42,006 nucleotides of DNA from an uncultured Oleispira sp. (GCA_913061415.1 CAJXUD010000021.1:1-42006), one strand, 5' to 3'. Shown: positions 11,170-22,282, counted from the first letter of the stretch. The notes: generated by a model from the letters alone, not told the origin. Numbers and translations are program-made.

Positions 11170-11210
11170 CTTCATACTGGCCGCTTCCTCTTGAATTGGT
11201 CAGTATGAAG
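11170..11210. terminator. Hairpin downstream of katG 3' end
   Basis: CTTCATACTG (11170-11179) pairs perfectly with CAGTATGAAG (11201-11210), with further pairing toward the loop (GCC/GGT). It lies about 95 bp beyond the katG stop in the 302 bp gap before ycaO. There is no strong U-run directly after it, so it may be a terminator or an mRNA-end stabiliser. The rest of 11077-11378 is AT-rich, and I recognise nothing else in it beyond an expected ycaO promoter. Confidence 0.5.
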
Positions 11211-11378
11211 ACAATTAGCACTTATTTTTAAAAATTTGATAACTAACCAAGACTATTGTCTCTAAAAAACCGATAATCCCTCTAATTACGATCAATTCGC
11301 TCAAAAGTCATTTAAACCGTCTATTTCATAGGGTTTAGTCACTTTTACGAACCGTGCTTTACCGTGGGACGCTATTTA

Positions 11379-13565
11379 ATGGAAATCAAAGTTAACTTTC
11401 TCGATAATCTTAGACTTGAAGCCAAGTTTGATGATTATACCCTTATCGCCGATCAGCCGATTCGTTACAAAGGTGATGGCTCTGCTCCTAGTCCTTTTGA
11501 TTACTTCCTAGCGTCTTCTGCGATGTGCGCGGCATACTTTATTAAAGTGTACTGTGTGGCGCGAGATCTCTCGACCGATGGTATTCGTTTATCGCAAAAT
11601 AATATTGTAGACCCAGAAGATCGCTACAATCAGATTTTTCAAATTCAAGTCGAATTGCCGGATACACTGTCTGAAAAAGATCGCGCGGGAATTTTGCGTT
11701 CTATCGACCGCTGTACGGTTAAAAAAGTGGTTCAAACCGGGCCCGAGTTCAAAATAGAAACCGTTGATAATTTAGATCAAGATGCGCAAGCTATGTTGAT
11801 GGGGCAAGCAGATGATGCCGCTGAAACCTTTATTTTAGGCAAAGATCTACCGCTCGAAAAAACAATCGCTAATATGACCGAGTTGTTAGCAGATTTGGGC
11901 ATGAAGATAGAAATTTCTTCATGGCGCAATATTGTTCCTAATGTGTGGTCGTTGCACATTCGTGATGCGGCGTCTCCAATGTGTTTTACCAATGGTAAAG
12001 GATCTACTAAAGAAAGTGCTTTGTGCTCAGCCTTGGGTGAGTTTATAGAGCGCTTAAACTGCAACTTTTTTTATAATGATCAGTTTTTGGGAGAAGATAT
12101 TGCCCAAGGTGAGTTTGTTCATTATCCCAATGAGAAGTGGTTTTCGCTAACCGATGATGATGCACTGCCAGAAGGCATTTTAGACGACTATACCCGTGAA
12201 ATTTATGATCCTGAAGGTGAGCTTCGAGGTTCTCATTTAATTGATACAAATTCGAGAAATATGGAAAGGGGAATTTGTTCTATTCCTTATGTGCGTGAAT
12301 CGGATGGTGAGACGGTTTATTTTCCATCAAACTTGATTGAAAATTTATTTCTTAGCAACGGCATGAGTGCAGGAAATAATGTTAACGAAGCGAAAGTTCA
12401 GTGTCTGTCGGAGATTTTAGAGCGTGCGGTAAAACGTCAGATTATTGAAGAAGAAATGACCTTGCCGAATGTTCCACAGGACGTGCTTAATAAATACCCA
12501 AGCATCGTTGAAGGGATTAATGCGTTAGAAGCTCAAGGTTTTCCGATCTTAGTTAAAGATGCGTCATTAGGCGGCCAGTTTCCGGTAATGTGTGTGACGT
12601 TAATGAACCCAAAAACCGGTGGTGTGTTTGCCTCGTTTGGTGCTCACCCAAGTTTTGAAGCAGCACTAGAGAGAAGTCTTACTGAGTTATTGCAAGGTCG
12701 TAGTTTTGAAGGCTTAAATGACATTCAAAAACCAACGTTTAATAGCATGGCGGTATCAGAGCCCGAAAATGGTGTTGAACATTTTATTGATTCATCGGGT
12801 GTTATTTCTTGGCGATTCTTTAGTGATAAGCACGATTATGAATTCTGCGAGTGGGATTTTTCGGGTACGAATGAAGAAGAATCTGAATCCTTATTTGGGA
12901 TTTTTAAGACCCTAGGTAAAGAGGTTTATGTTGCGGAGTTTTCTGATCTTGGGTCGGCGTGTCGAATACTAGTGCCTGACTATTCTGAGGTTTATCCGGT
13001 TGAGGATTTAATTTGGGATAATACCAATAAAGCATTAGCGTACCGTGAAGATATTTTGAATCTTCATTCAATCAGTGATGAGGCGTTGGCTAATTTGGTT
13101 GAGCGTTTAGAAGAAAGTCAGCTGGATGATTACAGTGATATTAATACTCTAATCGGCATTGTCTTTGATGAAAATACCGTATGGGGCCAGCTAACTATTT
13201 TGGAATTAAAACTGCTGATCTATTTAGCCCTAGGGGATTTAGAAGAAGCGAGTGAACTGGTCGAAACGTATTTGCAGTATAACGACAATACCGTTGAGCG
13301 TCGATTGTTTTATCAAGCGATGCACGCCGCATTAGAAGTCACCTTGGATGATGATTTGGTATTGGAAGACTTTATCGCTAACTTCAACAGAATGTTTGGA
13401 GAGACGATCATGAAGAATGTGGTTGGCTCTATTACCGGTGACGTAAAGTTCTACGGTTTAACTAAAACCAATATGCAGTTAGAGGGTTTGGATAAGCACT
13501 TGCGATTGATTGAAAGTTATAAGAAATTGCATCAAGCCCGAGCCATTAAAGCCAGTAAAAAATGA
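11379..13565 (+). CDS. ycaO: OsmC domain-YcaO domain fusion protein
   Basis: From ATG 11379 this is a 728 aa protein (an in-frame GTG at 11364 adds only 5 residues). Residues 1 to about 130 form an OsmC-like domain (GDGSAPSPFDYFLASSAMCA, the conserved Cys region). From about 160 onward it is E. coli-type YcaO: SSWRNIVPNVWSLHIRDAAS, FTNGKGSTKESALCSALGEF with the ATP/Mg-binding Glu residues, FVHYPNEKWF, and a C-terminal TPR-like helical region. YcaO enzymes activate amide backbones with ATP; E. coli YcaO is linked to RimO-dependent methylthiolation of ribosomal protein S12. The OsmC module may supply a reactive thiol, which is inference. The stop overlaps the next gene (ATGA). It lies inside the inverted segment. 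Confidence 0.9.
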   Translation: MEIKVNFLDNLRLEAKFDDYTLIADQPIRYKGDGSAPSPFDYFLASSAMCAAYFIKVYCVARDLSTDGIRLSQNNIVDPEDRYNQIFQIQVELPDTLSEKDRAGILRSIDRCTVKKVVQTGPEFKIETVDNLDQDAQAMLMGQADDAAETFILGKDLPLEKTIANMTELLADLGMKIEISSWRNIVPNVWSLHIRDAASPMCFTNGKGSTKESALCSALGEFIERLNCNFFYNDQFLGEDIAQGEFVHYPNEKWFSLTDDDALPEGILDDYTREIYDPEGELRGSHLIDTNSRNMERGICSIPYVRESDGETVYFPSNLIENLFLSNGMSAGNNVNEAKVQCLSEILERAVKRQIIEEEMTLPNVPQDVLNKYPSIVEGINALEAQGFPILVKDASLGGQFPVMCVTLMNPKTGGVFASFGAHPSFEAALERSLTELLQGRSFEGLNDIQKPTFNSMAVSEPENGVEHFIDSSGVISWRFFSDKHDYEFCEWDFSGTNEEESESLFGIFKTLGKEVYVAEFSDLGSACRILVPDYSEVYPVEDLIWDNTNKALAYREDILNLHSISDEALANLVERLEESQLDDYSDINTLIGIVFDENTVWGQLTILELKLLIYLALGDLEEASELVETYLQYNDNTVERRLFYQAMHAALEVTLDDDLVLEDFIANFNRMFGETIMKNVVGSITGDVKFYGLTKTNMQLEGLDKHLRLIESYKKLHQARAIKASKK

Positions 13566-13867
13566 CCGCCAATACGTTAGAAGAAAAAACCATTGAACTG
13601 GTTAATTTGCCCAGCGAAGAAATAACCTGCTCAACGTGTAGGGCCAACTGTTGTCAGCTTGAAGTGATGCTCATCACCGATACTGGCGTACCAGAAAAAT
13701 TCATCGCAGTCGACGAATGGGGCGGTATGACCATGGCGCGACTGGATGATGGTTGGTGCGCCGCGCTGGATCGCGAAACCATGATGTGCAGCATTTATGA
13801 ATTACGCCCATGGATTTGCCGTGAATTTGAAATGGGCGGTTACGAGTGCCTTGAAGAGCGCACCTAA
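13562..13867 (+). CDS. YkgJ-family cysteine-cluster protein
   Basis: A 101 aa protein with the YkgJ/UPF0153 cysteine pattern: CSTCRANCC (about 23-31), DDGWCAAL, MMCSIYELRPWICREF (about 79-94). The family is thought to bind zinc or an Fe-S cluster; its function is unknown. The ATG overlaps the ycaO stop by 4 nt, which implies translational coupling and a shared process, possibly metal or cofactor supply to the YcaO reaction. It is convergent and overlapping by 4 nt with the NTF2-like gene on the other strand. Confidence 0.85.
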   Translation: MTANTLEEKTIELVNLPSEEITCSTCRANCCQLEVMLITDTGVPEKFIAVDEWGGMTMARLDDGWCAALDRETMMCSIYELRPWICREFEMGGYECLEERT

Positions 13868-14346
13868 CTGCTTTTTATTAATGACTTTATAAATTTGTGT
13901 AAGTTTTGGTTGGCCATGTGGGAAACTTTATTACGCAAGAACGAAGTCCATCCCAGTAATAATCCTGGAGCTCCTAACGATTGTCGGCTCCAGTGCCAAA
14001 AATTAAAACGATCGATGTGTTTGATTATCTTTCCGTCTTTAAACTCAAATTCAGCATCAATAATATTGTGAACCCGTCGGCCTGATTGGCTAAAAGTATA
14101 AATAGGTTCCCAGTGGGCGGTGATACGTCCGTCGTGTTCTGTGACGGTAAATTCCATCGTCATGTCTTTGCCTCGCTCACACAGCATGTGCCACATGCAG
14201 CCTATTTCTTTTCCGTGCAGTTCGAAGGCTTCGTCTCGAAAGTAGGCATCTTGGTGATAGCATGCCGACATCGTCTTGTAGTCTTTATTTTTGAAGGCGC
14301 TGTAAAACATCTCAATAAGCGCTTTATTCTGCTGGGATTCATTCAT
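13864..14346 (-). CDS. NTF2-like / SnoaL-type small protein
   Basis: A 160 aa protein whose first 115 residues have the NTF2-like cone fold pattern: LIEMFYSAFKNKDYKTMSACYHQDAYFRDEAF, a central MEFTVTEHDGRITAHWEPIYTF and EFEFKDGKIIKHIDRFNFWHW. SnoaL-like proteins are isomerases, small-molecule binders or adaptor domains, and no active-site call is possible. The C-terminal 45 residues are basic and hydrophobic (GAPGLLLGWTSFLRNKV). The ribosome-binding site is weak. It is divergent from the GlxA-type regulator. Confidence 0.8.
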   Translation of the reverse strand: MNESQQNKALIEMFYSAFKNKDYKTMSACYHQDAYFRDEAFELHGKEIGCMWHMLCERGKDMTMEFTVTEHDGRITAHWEPIYTFSQSGRRVHNIIDAEFEFKDGKIIKHIDRFNFWHWSRQSLGAPGLLLGWTSFLRNKVSHMANQNLHKFIKSLIKSS

Positions 14347-14533
14347 GGTAGTCGGTCTTTGTTATTGAGGTGGGTTGCTTAAACAATTTAAATAAACCGG
14401 TTAAATAAATAAGCTAAATAAACAGTTTGAAACGATATTGTAGTACTGAATAACATGATTCGTGAGTGTCGCTTATGCCAACATAGGTGTGTATATTGGA
14501 CTATTTACTGTCTTAGTTTATGAAGATCAGCCG

Positions 14534-15508
14534 ATGAAATGTATTTTACTCTTGTTAGAGAATAGCCCAGTAACCTCAGTTTCAGGGCCAATGGAGATTT
14601 TTTCCTTGGCGAACAGTTTTGTTCCGCGTGAACAGAGGATGAAATTGCAGTTAGTCAGCACTTCGGGGGCTGCGGTGCCGTGCTTGGGTGGATTAACGCT
14701 TTCGGTACATGGAGGTCTAACCACTTCGTCAGGGCCTGATCATGCTAATCCAGATCTTATTATAATCGGCGCGATCGGGCCGCCAGATGCGAGACCGGTT
14801 GATTTTGACCCGAAGGTTTTAGCGTGGCTTAAGCATCAGCATGAGCAGGGTACTAAAATCGCCAGTATTTGCACGGGAGCCTTTGTGTTGGCTGCTAGTG
14901 GATTATTAGAGGGTTTGCCCGCGACAACGCATTGGCAGTGTGTAGAGTTGTTTCAACAACGGTTTCCTAAGGTTCGACTTTGCCGGGATGCGATGATTAC
15001 CCAGCAAGATGGCTTATATTGTTCTGCGGGTGCGAGTGCTTATCAAGATATGAGTATTCATTTGGTGCAAGAGTTTTTTGGTGAGGCGGTAGCTCAGCAA
15101 TGCGCTAAGGCTTTGTTATTTGATGCAGACCGCTATTCACAAGCGCAATATGCGAGTTATCAACCTTGCAGAAAGCATGTTGATGATGTGATTCATGGCT
15201 TACAGGATTGGCTAGATCAACACTTCTCGCTCAATGTGTCGATGGTCGAACTTGCTAAGAAGGTGCATTTAAGCGAGCGTCAGTTTAAGCGTCGTTTTAA
15301 ACAGGCGACTCAAGAGTCTCCTTTGGCGTATGTTCAGGCGTTAAGAATCGAGTCGGCTAAGCGGCACTTGGTTTCATCAAATAAGGCCATTGCGGATATT
15401 AGCCGCAGGGTTGGCTACGAAGATGTGCGGTTTTTTAGGCAGCTATTTAAGCGATTAACGTCGCTAGCGCCAACAGATTATCGGCAGAAGTTTTCTTTAC
15501 ATCGTTAG
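14534..15508 (+). CDS. GlxA-family AraC-type transcriptional regulator
   Basis: From ATG 14534 (MKCILLLLENSPVTS) this is a 324 aa protein; a GTG start at 14462 would add an unlikely 24 residues. The N-terminal DJ-1/PfpI-like domain has the elbow ASICTGAFVLAASGLL, and the C-terminal AraC HTH pair includes VSMVELAKKVHLSERQFKRR and IADISRRVGYEDVRFFRQLF. GlxA-type regulators sense small amines or amino-acid derivatives. The Cys in the CTGAF elbow is retained, but catalysis is not usual in this family. Its target is unknown; the nearest candidate is the divergent NTF2-like gene. Its stop is 5 bp from the convergent recQ 3' end. Confidence 0.88.
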   Translation: MKCILLLLENSPVTSVSGPMEIFSLANSFVPREQRMKLQLVSTSGAAVPCLGGLTLSVHGGLTTSSGPDHANPDLIIIGAIGPPDARPVDFDPKVLAWLKHQHEQGTKIASICTGAFVLAASGLLEGLPATTHWQCVELFQQRFPKVRLCRDAMITQQDGLYCSAGASAYQDMSIHLVQEFFGEAVAQQCAKALLFDADRYSQAQYASYQPCRKHVDDVIHGLQDWLDQHFSLNVSMVELAKKVHLSERQFKRRFKQATQESPLAYVQALRIESAKRHLVSSNKAIADISRRVGYEDVRFFRQLFKRLTSLAPTDYRQKFSLHR

Positions 15509-15513
15509 AGGGT

Positions 15514-17772
<2,259 letters not shown>

Positions 17773-17820
17773 TTATGCAAGTGCTAACATCACTATTATT
17801 CATTACGTGTCAGAAGTGAA

Positions 17821-17857
17821 AACTATTGTAACTATGCCCCTAATAGCCTAGTACTAT
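17821..17857 (-). promoter_or_regulatory. OxyR-type binding site upstream of katG
   Basis: On the minus strand the sequence fits ATAG-N7-CTAT-N7-ATAG-N7-AGTT. That is the four-element OxyR motif with exact 7 nt spacing and only the last tetramer imperfect. It is centred about 115 bp upstream of the katG ATG, where OxyR would activate peroxide-induced transcription. The divergent pseudouridine synthase gene starts about 120 bp away on the other side. The assignment is by motif only. Confidence 0.75.
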
Positions 17858-17977
17858 CAGAATATAAATTAACCCCACAAGTTAATAATCCTATCCATAA
17901 AAACTACGATGGGTCATCCCAACGCGAAATACAAACGAATACCTAACTCATGCTATAGTCACAATTTTGGACTCTTC

Positions 17978-18865
17978 ATGGCCATCTCAGAACAGCCATC
18001 AAAACTCAGCTTACCGCAGACCAACCCTGGCGTCGAAACCGTACTTGAATACTTAGTGATTAAGTTTCCTTATATCGAGGCTCAGGTATGGATACAGCGT
18101 ATGCTCGATGGCAAAGTGCATTTGCATGATGGAAGCCTAGTTAACCCGCAATCCCTTTTCAAACCGCAGCAACGTATTTATTATTATCGTGAAGTTGAAA
18201 ACGAGCCGGTAATTCCGTTTGCAGAAGAGATTCTCTTTCAAGACGAACACATACTCGTCGCTTATAAACCGCATTTTTTGGCCGTCACTCCCGGTGGCCA
18301 ATATATAAATGAATGCTTACAGAATCGTTTACGCCGCGGTACAGGAATAGAAGGCTTACAAGCAATGCACCGACTTGATCGCGTCACAGCGGGCTTGGTT
18401 TTATTCTCAGTAAATCCTGCTACGCGCCACCTCTATCATGAACTGTTTAAAACACGGAACATTCAGAAAACCTACCAGGCTATTTCTGGCAGCATTCAGA
18501 ATAAAGCAATAACGGGAAGAACATGGGAAGTTAGCAATCGAATAGTCACCACAGAGCAACGTTTTCGGATGTGCATTACAGAGGGCGAAGCGAATAGCCA
18601 TTCAACCATCCGCTGCGTAAAGCATAGCGCCAATAAGGCCCTCTTTAAACTAAGCCCTATTACAGGAAAAACCCACCAGCTTCGGCTTCATATGCAGTCG
18701 CTCGGCTGGCCTATTTTAAATGATCGATATTATCCAGAATTACAAGAGCTTTCAGAAGATGATTATACGAAGCCCTTACAGCTTTTGGCCAAAGAACTTA
18801 GGTTTATCGACCCTGTAACCAAGCAGGAAAGGCATTTTGTCTATAAAGGGAATTTAGAATTTTGA
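17978..18865 (+). CDS. RluA-family pseudouridine synthase
   Basis: From ATG 17978 this is a 295 aa enzyme (an earlier in-frame ATG at 17909 would add 23 residues without family similarity). An S4-like N-terminal segment (about 20-70) precedes the catalytic domain: DEHILVAYKPHFLAVTPGG, then AMHRLDRVTAGLVLF with the catalytic Asp, and TGKTHQLRLHMQSLGWPILND. It isomerises uridine in rRNA or tRNA. The exact subfamily and target site cannot be fixed from sequence alone. It is divergent from katG. Confidence 0.87.
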   Translation: MAISEQPSKLSLPQTNPGVETVLEYLVIKFPYIEAQVWIQRMLDGKVHLHDGSLVNPQSLFKPQQRIYYYREVENEPVIPFAEEILFQDEHILVAYKPHFLAVTPGGQYINECLQNRLRRGTGIEGLQAMHRLDRVTAGLVLFSVNPATRHLYHELFKTRNIQKTYQAISGSIQNKAITGRTWEVSNRIVTTEQRFRMCITEGEANSHSTIRCVKHSANKALFKLSPITGKTHQLRLHMQSLGWPILNDRYYPELQELSEDDYTKPLQLLAKELRFIDPVTKQERHFVYKGNLEF

Positions 18866-18936
18866 ATCATCGAACGATTAAACGAATATCTAACAAGGTA
18901 GACATCTAGCAAGGTAGAGACTGGCAAAGCTTCAAT

Positions 18937-19551
18937 CTATAAAACGTTATAATAGTCGGTAAAACCAGCCAATATATTGGTAATCGCAATCGACGAAAGT
19001 ATTAACCCCATCACCCGACTGACGACACTCGCGCCGCTACTGCCGATCACCTTGGTAATAACACCCGCAAGCAGCATCAAGATATAAGCCAAAAGCAAAA
19101 CAGATAGCATCACCAAGGCCGTCTGAACTTGCTCCCAAACACTGTACACCGCATTTTTAGTCAATAATACCGCGGCTAGCATCGCACCAGGACTTGCGAT
19201 AGACGGCACCGCAAGAGGAAAGATCGCTGTTTCTCTATGGGAGTTTTCAAGCAATTTGATTTCTTCATCGGGCTTACTATCACCAAAAATCATGGTCAAC
19301 GCGAATAAGAAGAGAACAATACCACCCGAAATCTGAAACGCGGGTAACGGAATAGCCAATGCATTTAAGATCAGCTCTCCCATTACCACAAAGAATAATA
19401 AAACACATGCCGATACAATCGTGGCAAGCAAAGCAACTCGACGTTTAGTCTTTGCATCATATTGATCTGTTACAGCGATAAATACCGGAATGGTTCCAAT
19501 AGGATCTATAACCGCAAAAAATGTAATGAATACAGCTAAAATATCGATCAT
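18937..19551 (-). CDS. MarC/YhgN-family integral membrane protein
   Basis: A 204 aa protein with six predicted hydrophobic segments and the family signature FFAVIDPIGTIPVF (residues 10-23) plus PLAVPSIASPGAML (about 112-125). MarC proteins are inner-membrane proteins of unknown transport function. The gene starts 8 bp after the ribH2 stop on the same strand, with a TAAGG-like ribosome-binding site, so it should be cotranscribed with ribH2 and fall under the same FMN riboswitch. That makes a flavin-related role worth testing; this is inference from context. Confidence 0.88.
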   Translation of the reverse strand: MIDILAVFITFFAVIDPIGTIPVFIAVTDQYDAKTKRRVALLATIVSACVLLFFVVMGELILNALAIPLPAFQISGGIVLFLFALTMIFGDSKPDEEIKLLENSHRETAIFPLAVPSIASPGAMLAAVLLTKNAVYSVWEQVQTALVMLSVLLLAYILMLLAGVITKVIGSSGASVVSRVMGLILSSIAITNILAGFTDYYNVL

Positions 19552-19559
19552 GCTATGCC

Positions 19560-20045
19560 TTATTTAACCTGTTTCTTAGCGCGCTCTGTCAGTTGAATGG
19601 CTTGATCGCATGCATTAGCAAGCTCCAGACCCTTCTTCAAGAAATGACGACTGAAATATTCAATATGTTCTGCATGCTCATGAAAATGATGCGGTGTTAA
19701 TACAGCCGTCAGAACCGGAACTTCTGTTTCTAACTGAATTTGCATCAATGCATTACACACGGTTTGAGCAACAAAATCATGTCGATAGATGCCACCATCT
19801 ACAACCAATGCACTACCCGCAATAGCCGCATATTGACCACTTTTTGCTAACAATTTAGCTTGCAGTGGAATTTCATATGCACCTGGTACCGGAATCACAT
19901 CAATCAATGATACGTCATACCCACGCGAAGATAACTCTTTTTTGAATCCTTCCAGACAATTTAATACGATCTCTTCATGCCAAGTGGCGTGTAAAAAAGC
20001 GATGCGTTTGGTTGCAGGAGTGAAGTTCGTTGAGCTCTGATTCAT
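19560..20045 (-). CDS. ribH: 6,7-dimethyl-8-ribityllumazine synthase, type II
   Basis: A 161 aa enzyme of riboflavin synthesis that condenses 5-amino-6-ribitylamino-uracil with dihydroxybutanone phosphate. Motifs are FLHATWHEEIV (18-28, substrate pocket), VPGAYEIPLQAKLL (about 53-66) and GGIYRHDFVAQTV (about 85-97) with the catalytic His. The lack of the type I GAVIRG-T-H block and the DGGIYRHDF form point to RibH2, the decameric class, usually an extra copy beside the housekeeping ribH. No other rib genes are adjacent. Expression is controlled by the FMN riboswitch upstream. marC follows 8 bp downstream. Confidence 0.92.
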   Translation of the reverse strand: MNQSSTNFTPATKRIAFLHATWHEEIVLNCLEGFKKELSSRGYDVSLIDVIPVPGAYEIPLQAKLLAKSGQYAAIAGSALVVDGGIYRHDFVAQTVCNALMQIQLETEVPVLTAVLTPHHFHEHAEHIEYFSRHFLKKGLELANACDQAIQLTERAKKQVK

Positions 20046-20132
20046 TATAAAACCCTATACCTATAAAGTGAATCAGGGCGAACGGACAGGCAAAATCATC
20101 CTAAAACAAGGAATACCTAGATTTGTCTGACA

Positions 20133-20298
20133 CGTTCTCTAACATCCGGACTATAACCGTCGGCTCTGGAATCACACCAGATCTGCTGACCCTTCAAGAT
20201 AATAAGCATATTGAACCATACCCTAAATTGAAGGCGCTCGCGGGCTTAGAAATAATTCTTTACCGCCGGTGGGGAGTTCCACCCCGCCCCGAGAACGA
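20133..20298 (-). ncRNA. FMN riboswitch (RFN element)
   Basis: Read on the minus strand: P1 arm CGTTCTC (20297-20291) pairs with GAGAACG (20139-20133). Between them are all the conserved RFN blocks: GGGGCGGGGTGGAACTCCCC, ACCGGCGGTAA, AAGCCCGCGAGCGCC, a variable arm, GTGTGATTCCAGAGCCGACGG and AGTCCGGATG. FMN binding would lower ribH2-marC expression. There is no obvious U-tailed terminator before the ribH2 ATG, so control of ribosome-site access is more likely. The 105-codon plus-strand frame across this region is not a gene. Confidence 0.95.
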
Positions 20299-20321
20299 AA
20301 TCGAAATAATTCGACGGGGCG

Positions 20322-20351
20322 AATATACGTGCATTTACTGCCTAATGTCAA
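20322..20351 (-). promoter_or_regulatory. Sigma-70 promoter of the FMN riboswitch operon
   Basis: On the minus strand a perfect -35 TTGACA (20351-20346) is followed after 18 nt by TATATT (20327-20322), a 5/6 match to the -10. Transcription would start about 10-20 nt before riboswitch helix P1. Position and motif agree well. Confidence 0.75.
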
Positions 20352-20526
20352 AATCTGTTCATCTTACAACGAAGATTACAGAGGAATTTAATCTAAAACC
20401 GCCTTACAAACCTACCTTTTTCATCATTTCATACAAGTAATTAATTTGAATTTGAGGCTAAATGCGCGCGCTTAAAGATTAACCTGAACAGTCATTAATC
20501 AATTAAGTATTTTATGCCACATATCA

Positions 20527-20538
20527 CACATATATGTG
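20527..20538. promoter_or_regulatory. 12 bp perfect palindrome upstream of the biosynthetic operon
   Basis: CACATATATGTG is an exact palindrome, 75 bp before the first gene of the 20.6-28.8 kb operon and within the region that must hold its promoter. It could be an operator for an unknown dimeric regulator. It is AT-rich, so chance is possible. No regulator gene lies in the cluster. Confidence 0.35.
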
Positions 20539-20613
20539 CACGGACCGATACACATCATCAACTGGAACGATGCTAGTGCTTTAATGAAAGAGCATAAATA
20601 TCAATGAATAGTC

Positions 20614-22281
20614 ATGCCCATTAATATATCAAATATCGCCAACTGTCTAAAAGACAATGCTCATAAATTTCCTAATAAAAAAGCAATCATCTATCCAGTC
20701 GGCACACACAAAGATGGATCAATTAAATACCATCATAAAACCTATAAAGAACTCAACATAGAATCCGACCAATATGCGCGTGGATTTGAATCTGCTGGCA
20801 TAAAGAAAGGCACTAAAACCTTGTTTATGGTTAAACCAGGGCCTGATTTATTTTCAATTACCTTCGGTTTGTTTAAAGTCGGTGCGATCCCCGTAATTGT
20901 GGACCCAGGTCTAGGCGTTAAACGTATGTTGCATTGCTTCAACGCAGTGAATGCAGAAGCCTTTATCGGAATAAAACGCGCCCATATATTTAGACTTCTA
21001 CTTGCTCGCCACTTTAAATCTGTAAAAATATGGATAACGGCAGGTAAGCGACTATTTTGGGGAGGCTATTCTCTTAAAAATCTTGCAAAACAAATAACAA
21101 CGCCTTATCAAATGGCCGAAACAACGCCAAATGAACTTGCGCTCATTAACTTCACTACCGGTAGCACTGGGCCTGCGAAAGGTGTCGAATATACCCATGA
21201 GATGATTAATAAAGAATATCAATCATTGAAGCTTAATTATTACAATAACCCTGACCATATTGACCTGGCAACACTATCATTATTCGCTCTGTATGACATT
21301 TTAATTGGCGTAACAGCAATACTCCCTAAGATAGACGCAACAAAACCTGCACTCGTTGACCCTCAAAATATTATTGATCCAATAAAACAATTTAATGCGA
21401 GCATGATGTTTGCTTCTCCCGCTTTACTTAATCGAGTGGGTAAATATGGAATTGAACACAACATCAAGCTTCCAACACTAAAAACGGTTCTAGCGGGTGG
21501 GGCCCCCGTGACATTGTCGACCATGAAGGTATTTCAACAACTACTGAGTGATGATGCATCGATCCTGACAACCTATGGATCAACCGAAGCTCTACCAATT
21601 TCATCCATAGACTACAAAACACTCGAAGTGAATTGCCGTCATAAAACAGAAGTGGGAATGGGAACCTGCATAGGAAAACCCCTTGAAAGCGTCGAAGTAT
21701 CAATAATAGAAATAACCGACACTCCAATACCACAATGGGATGAAAAACTTCTAGTACCAAACGGCACCGTTGGCGAAGTGGTTCTTAAAGGTACGATTGT
21801 CAGTCAAAGCTATTACAAAAACCCGCAGGCTAATTCACTCAATAAGATTAAAGATGGTAATGAAAACAGACACCGTATGGGCGACCTTGGCTTGCTCGAC
21901 GAGGAAGGACAACTGTGGTTCTGCGGACGTAAGCAGCAAAGAGTTATTACAAGCAAGACCACACTTTTTACCGTTCAGTGCGAAGGTATATTTAATCAGC
22001 ACCCTGCTGTTTTCAGAAGTGCCTTAGTGGGTATTGGTGATAAGAATAATCAAACCCCTGTTATCTGCATTGAATTAGAGCCAGAGCAAGTTGAAAATAT
22101 AAAAATCCCTAAAGAAAAGGCTGCTTTAACACAATCAATTCTCAACATAGGGAAAGCACACACGTTAACTCAAGAGATAAGCACCCTTCTATTTCATCCA
22201 TCATTCCCAGTAGACATTCGACATAACGCCAAAATAGGCCGCGAGCAACTTGCCATTTGGGCAGAACAGGAAAAGCAATAA
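20614..22281 (+). CDS. OleC-like acyl-AMP ligase / beta-lactone synthetase
   Basis: A 555 aa ANL-superfamily enzyme. Visible motifs are the P-loop NFTTGSTGPAKGVEYTH (about 177-193), TTYGSTEALP (about 318-327), MGDLGLLDEEG (about 422-432), GRKQQRVI, and the C-terminal NAKIGREQL with the catalytic Lys (about 540). VDPGLGVKRMLHCFNAV and AFIGIKRAHIFRLL near residues 91-130 are typical of OleC. OleC adenylates a beta-hydroxy acid formed by OleA and OleD and closes a beta-lactone. It is the first gene of the operon. The ribosome-binding site is weak, with two mini-ORFs of 6-7 codons just upstream. A general fatty acyl-AMP ligase is the alternative, but the OleD-like gene beside it favours OleC. Confidence 0.85.
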   Translation: MPINISNIANCLKDNAHKFPNKKAIIYPVGTHKDGSIKYHHKTYKELNIESDQYARGFESAGIKKGTKTLFMVKPGPDLFSITFGLFKVGAIPVIVDPGLGVKRMLHCFNAVNAEAFIGIKRAHIFRLLLARHFKSVKIWITAGKRLFWGGYSLKNLAKQITTPYQMAETTPNELALINFTTGSTGPAKGVEYTHEMINKEYQSLKLNYYNNPDHIDLATLSLFALYDILIGVTAILPKIDATKPALVDPQNIIDPIKQFNASMMFASPALLNRVGKYGIEHNIKLPTLKTVLAGGAPVTLSTMKVFQQLLSDDASILTTYGSTEALPISSIDYKTLEVNCRHKTEVGMGTCIGKPLESVEVSIIEITDTPIPQWDEKLLVPNGTVGEVVLKGTIVSQSYYKNPQANSLNKIKDGNENRHRMGDLGLLDEEGQLWFCGRKQQRVITSKTTLFTVQCEGIFNQHPAVFRSALVGIGDKNNQTPVICIELEPEQVENIKIPKEKAALTQSILNIGKAHTLTQEISTLLFHPSFPVDIRHNAKIGREQLAIWAEQEKQ

Positions 22282-22282
22282 A

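Noticed and set aside
20123-20440. 105-codon plus-strand ORF between ribH2 and the biosynthetic operon
   Set aside because: It runs antisense through the whole FMN riboswitch and its promoter; its apparent sequence is explained by the RNA element.
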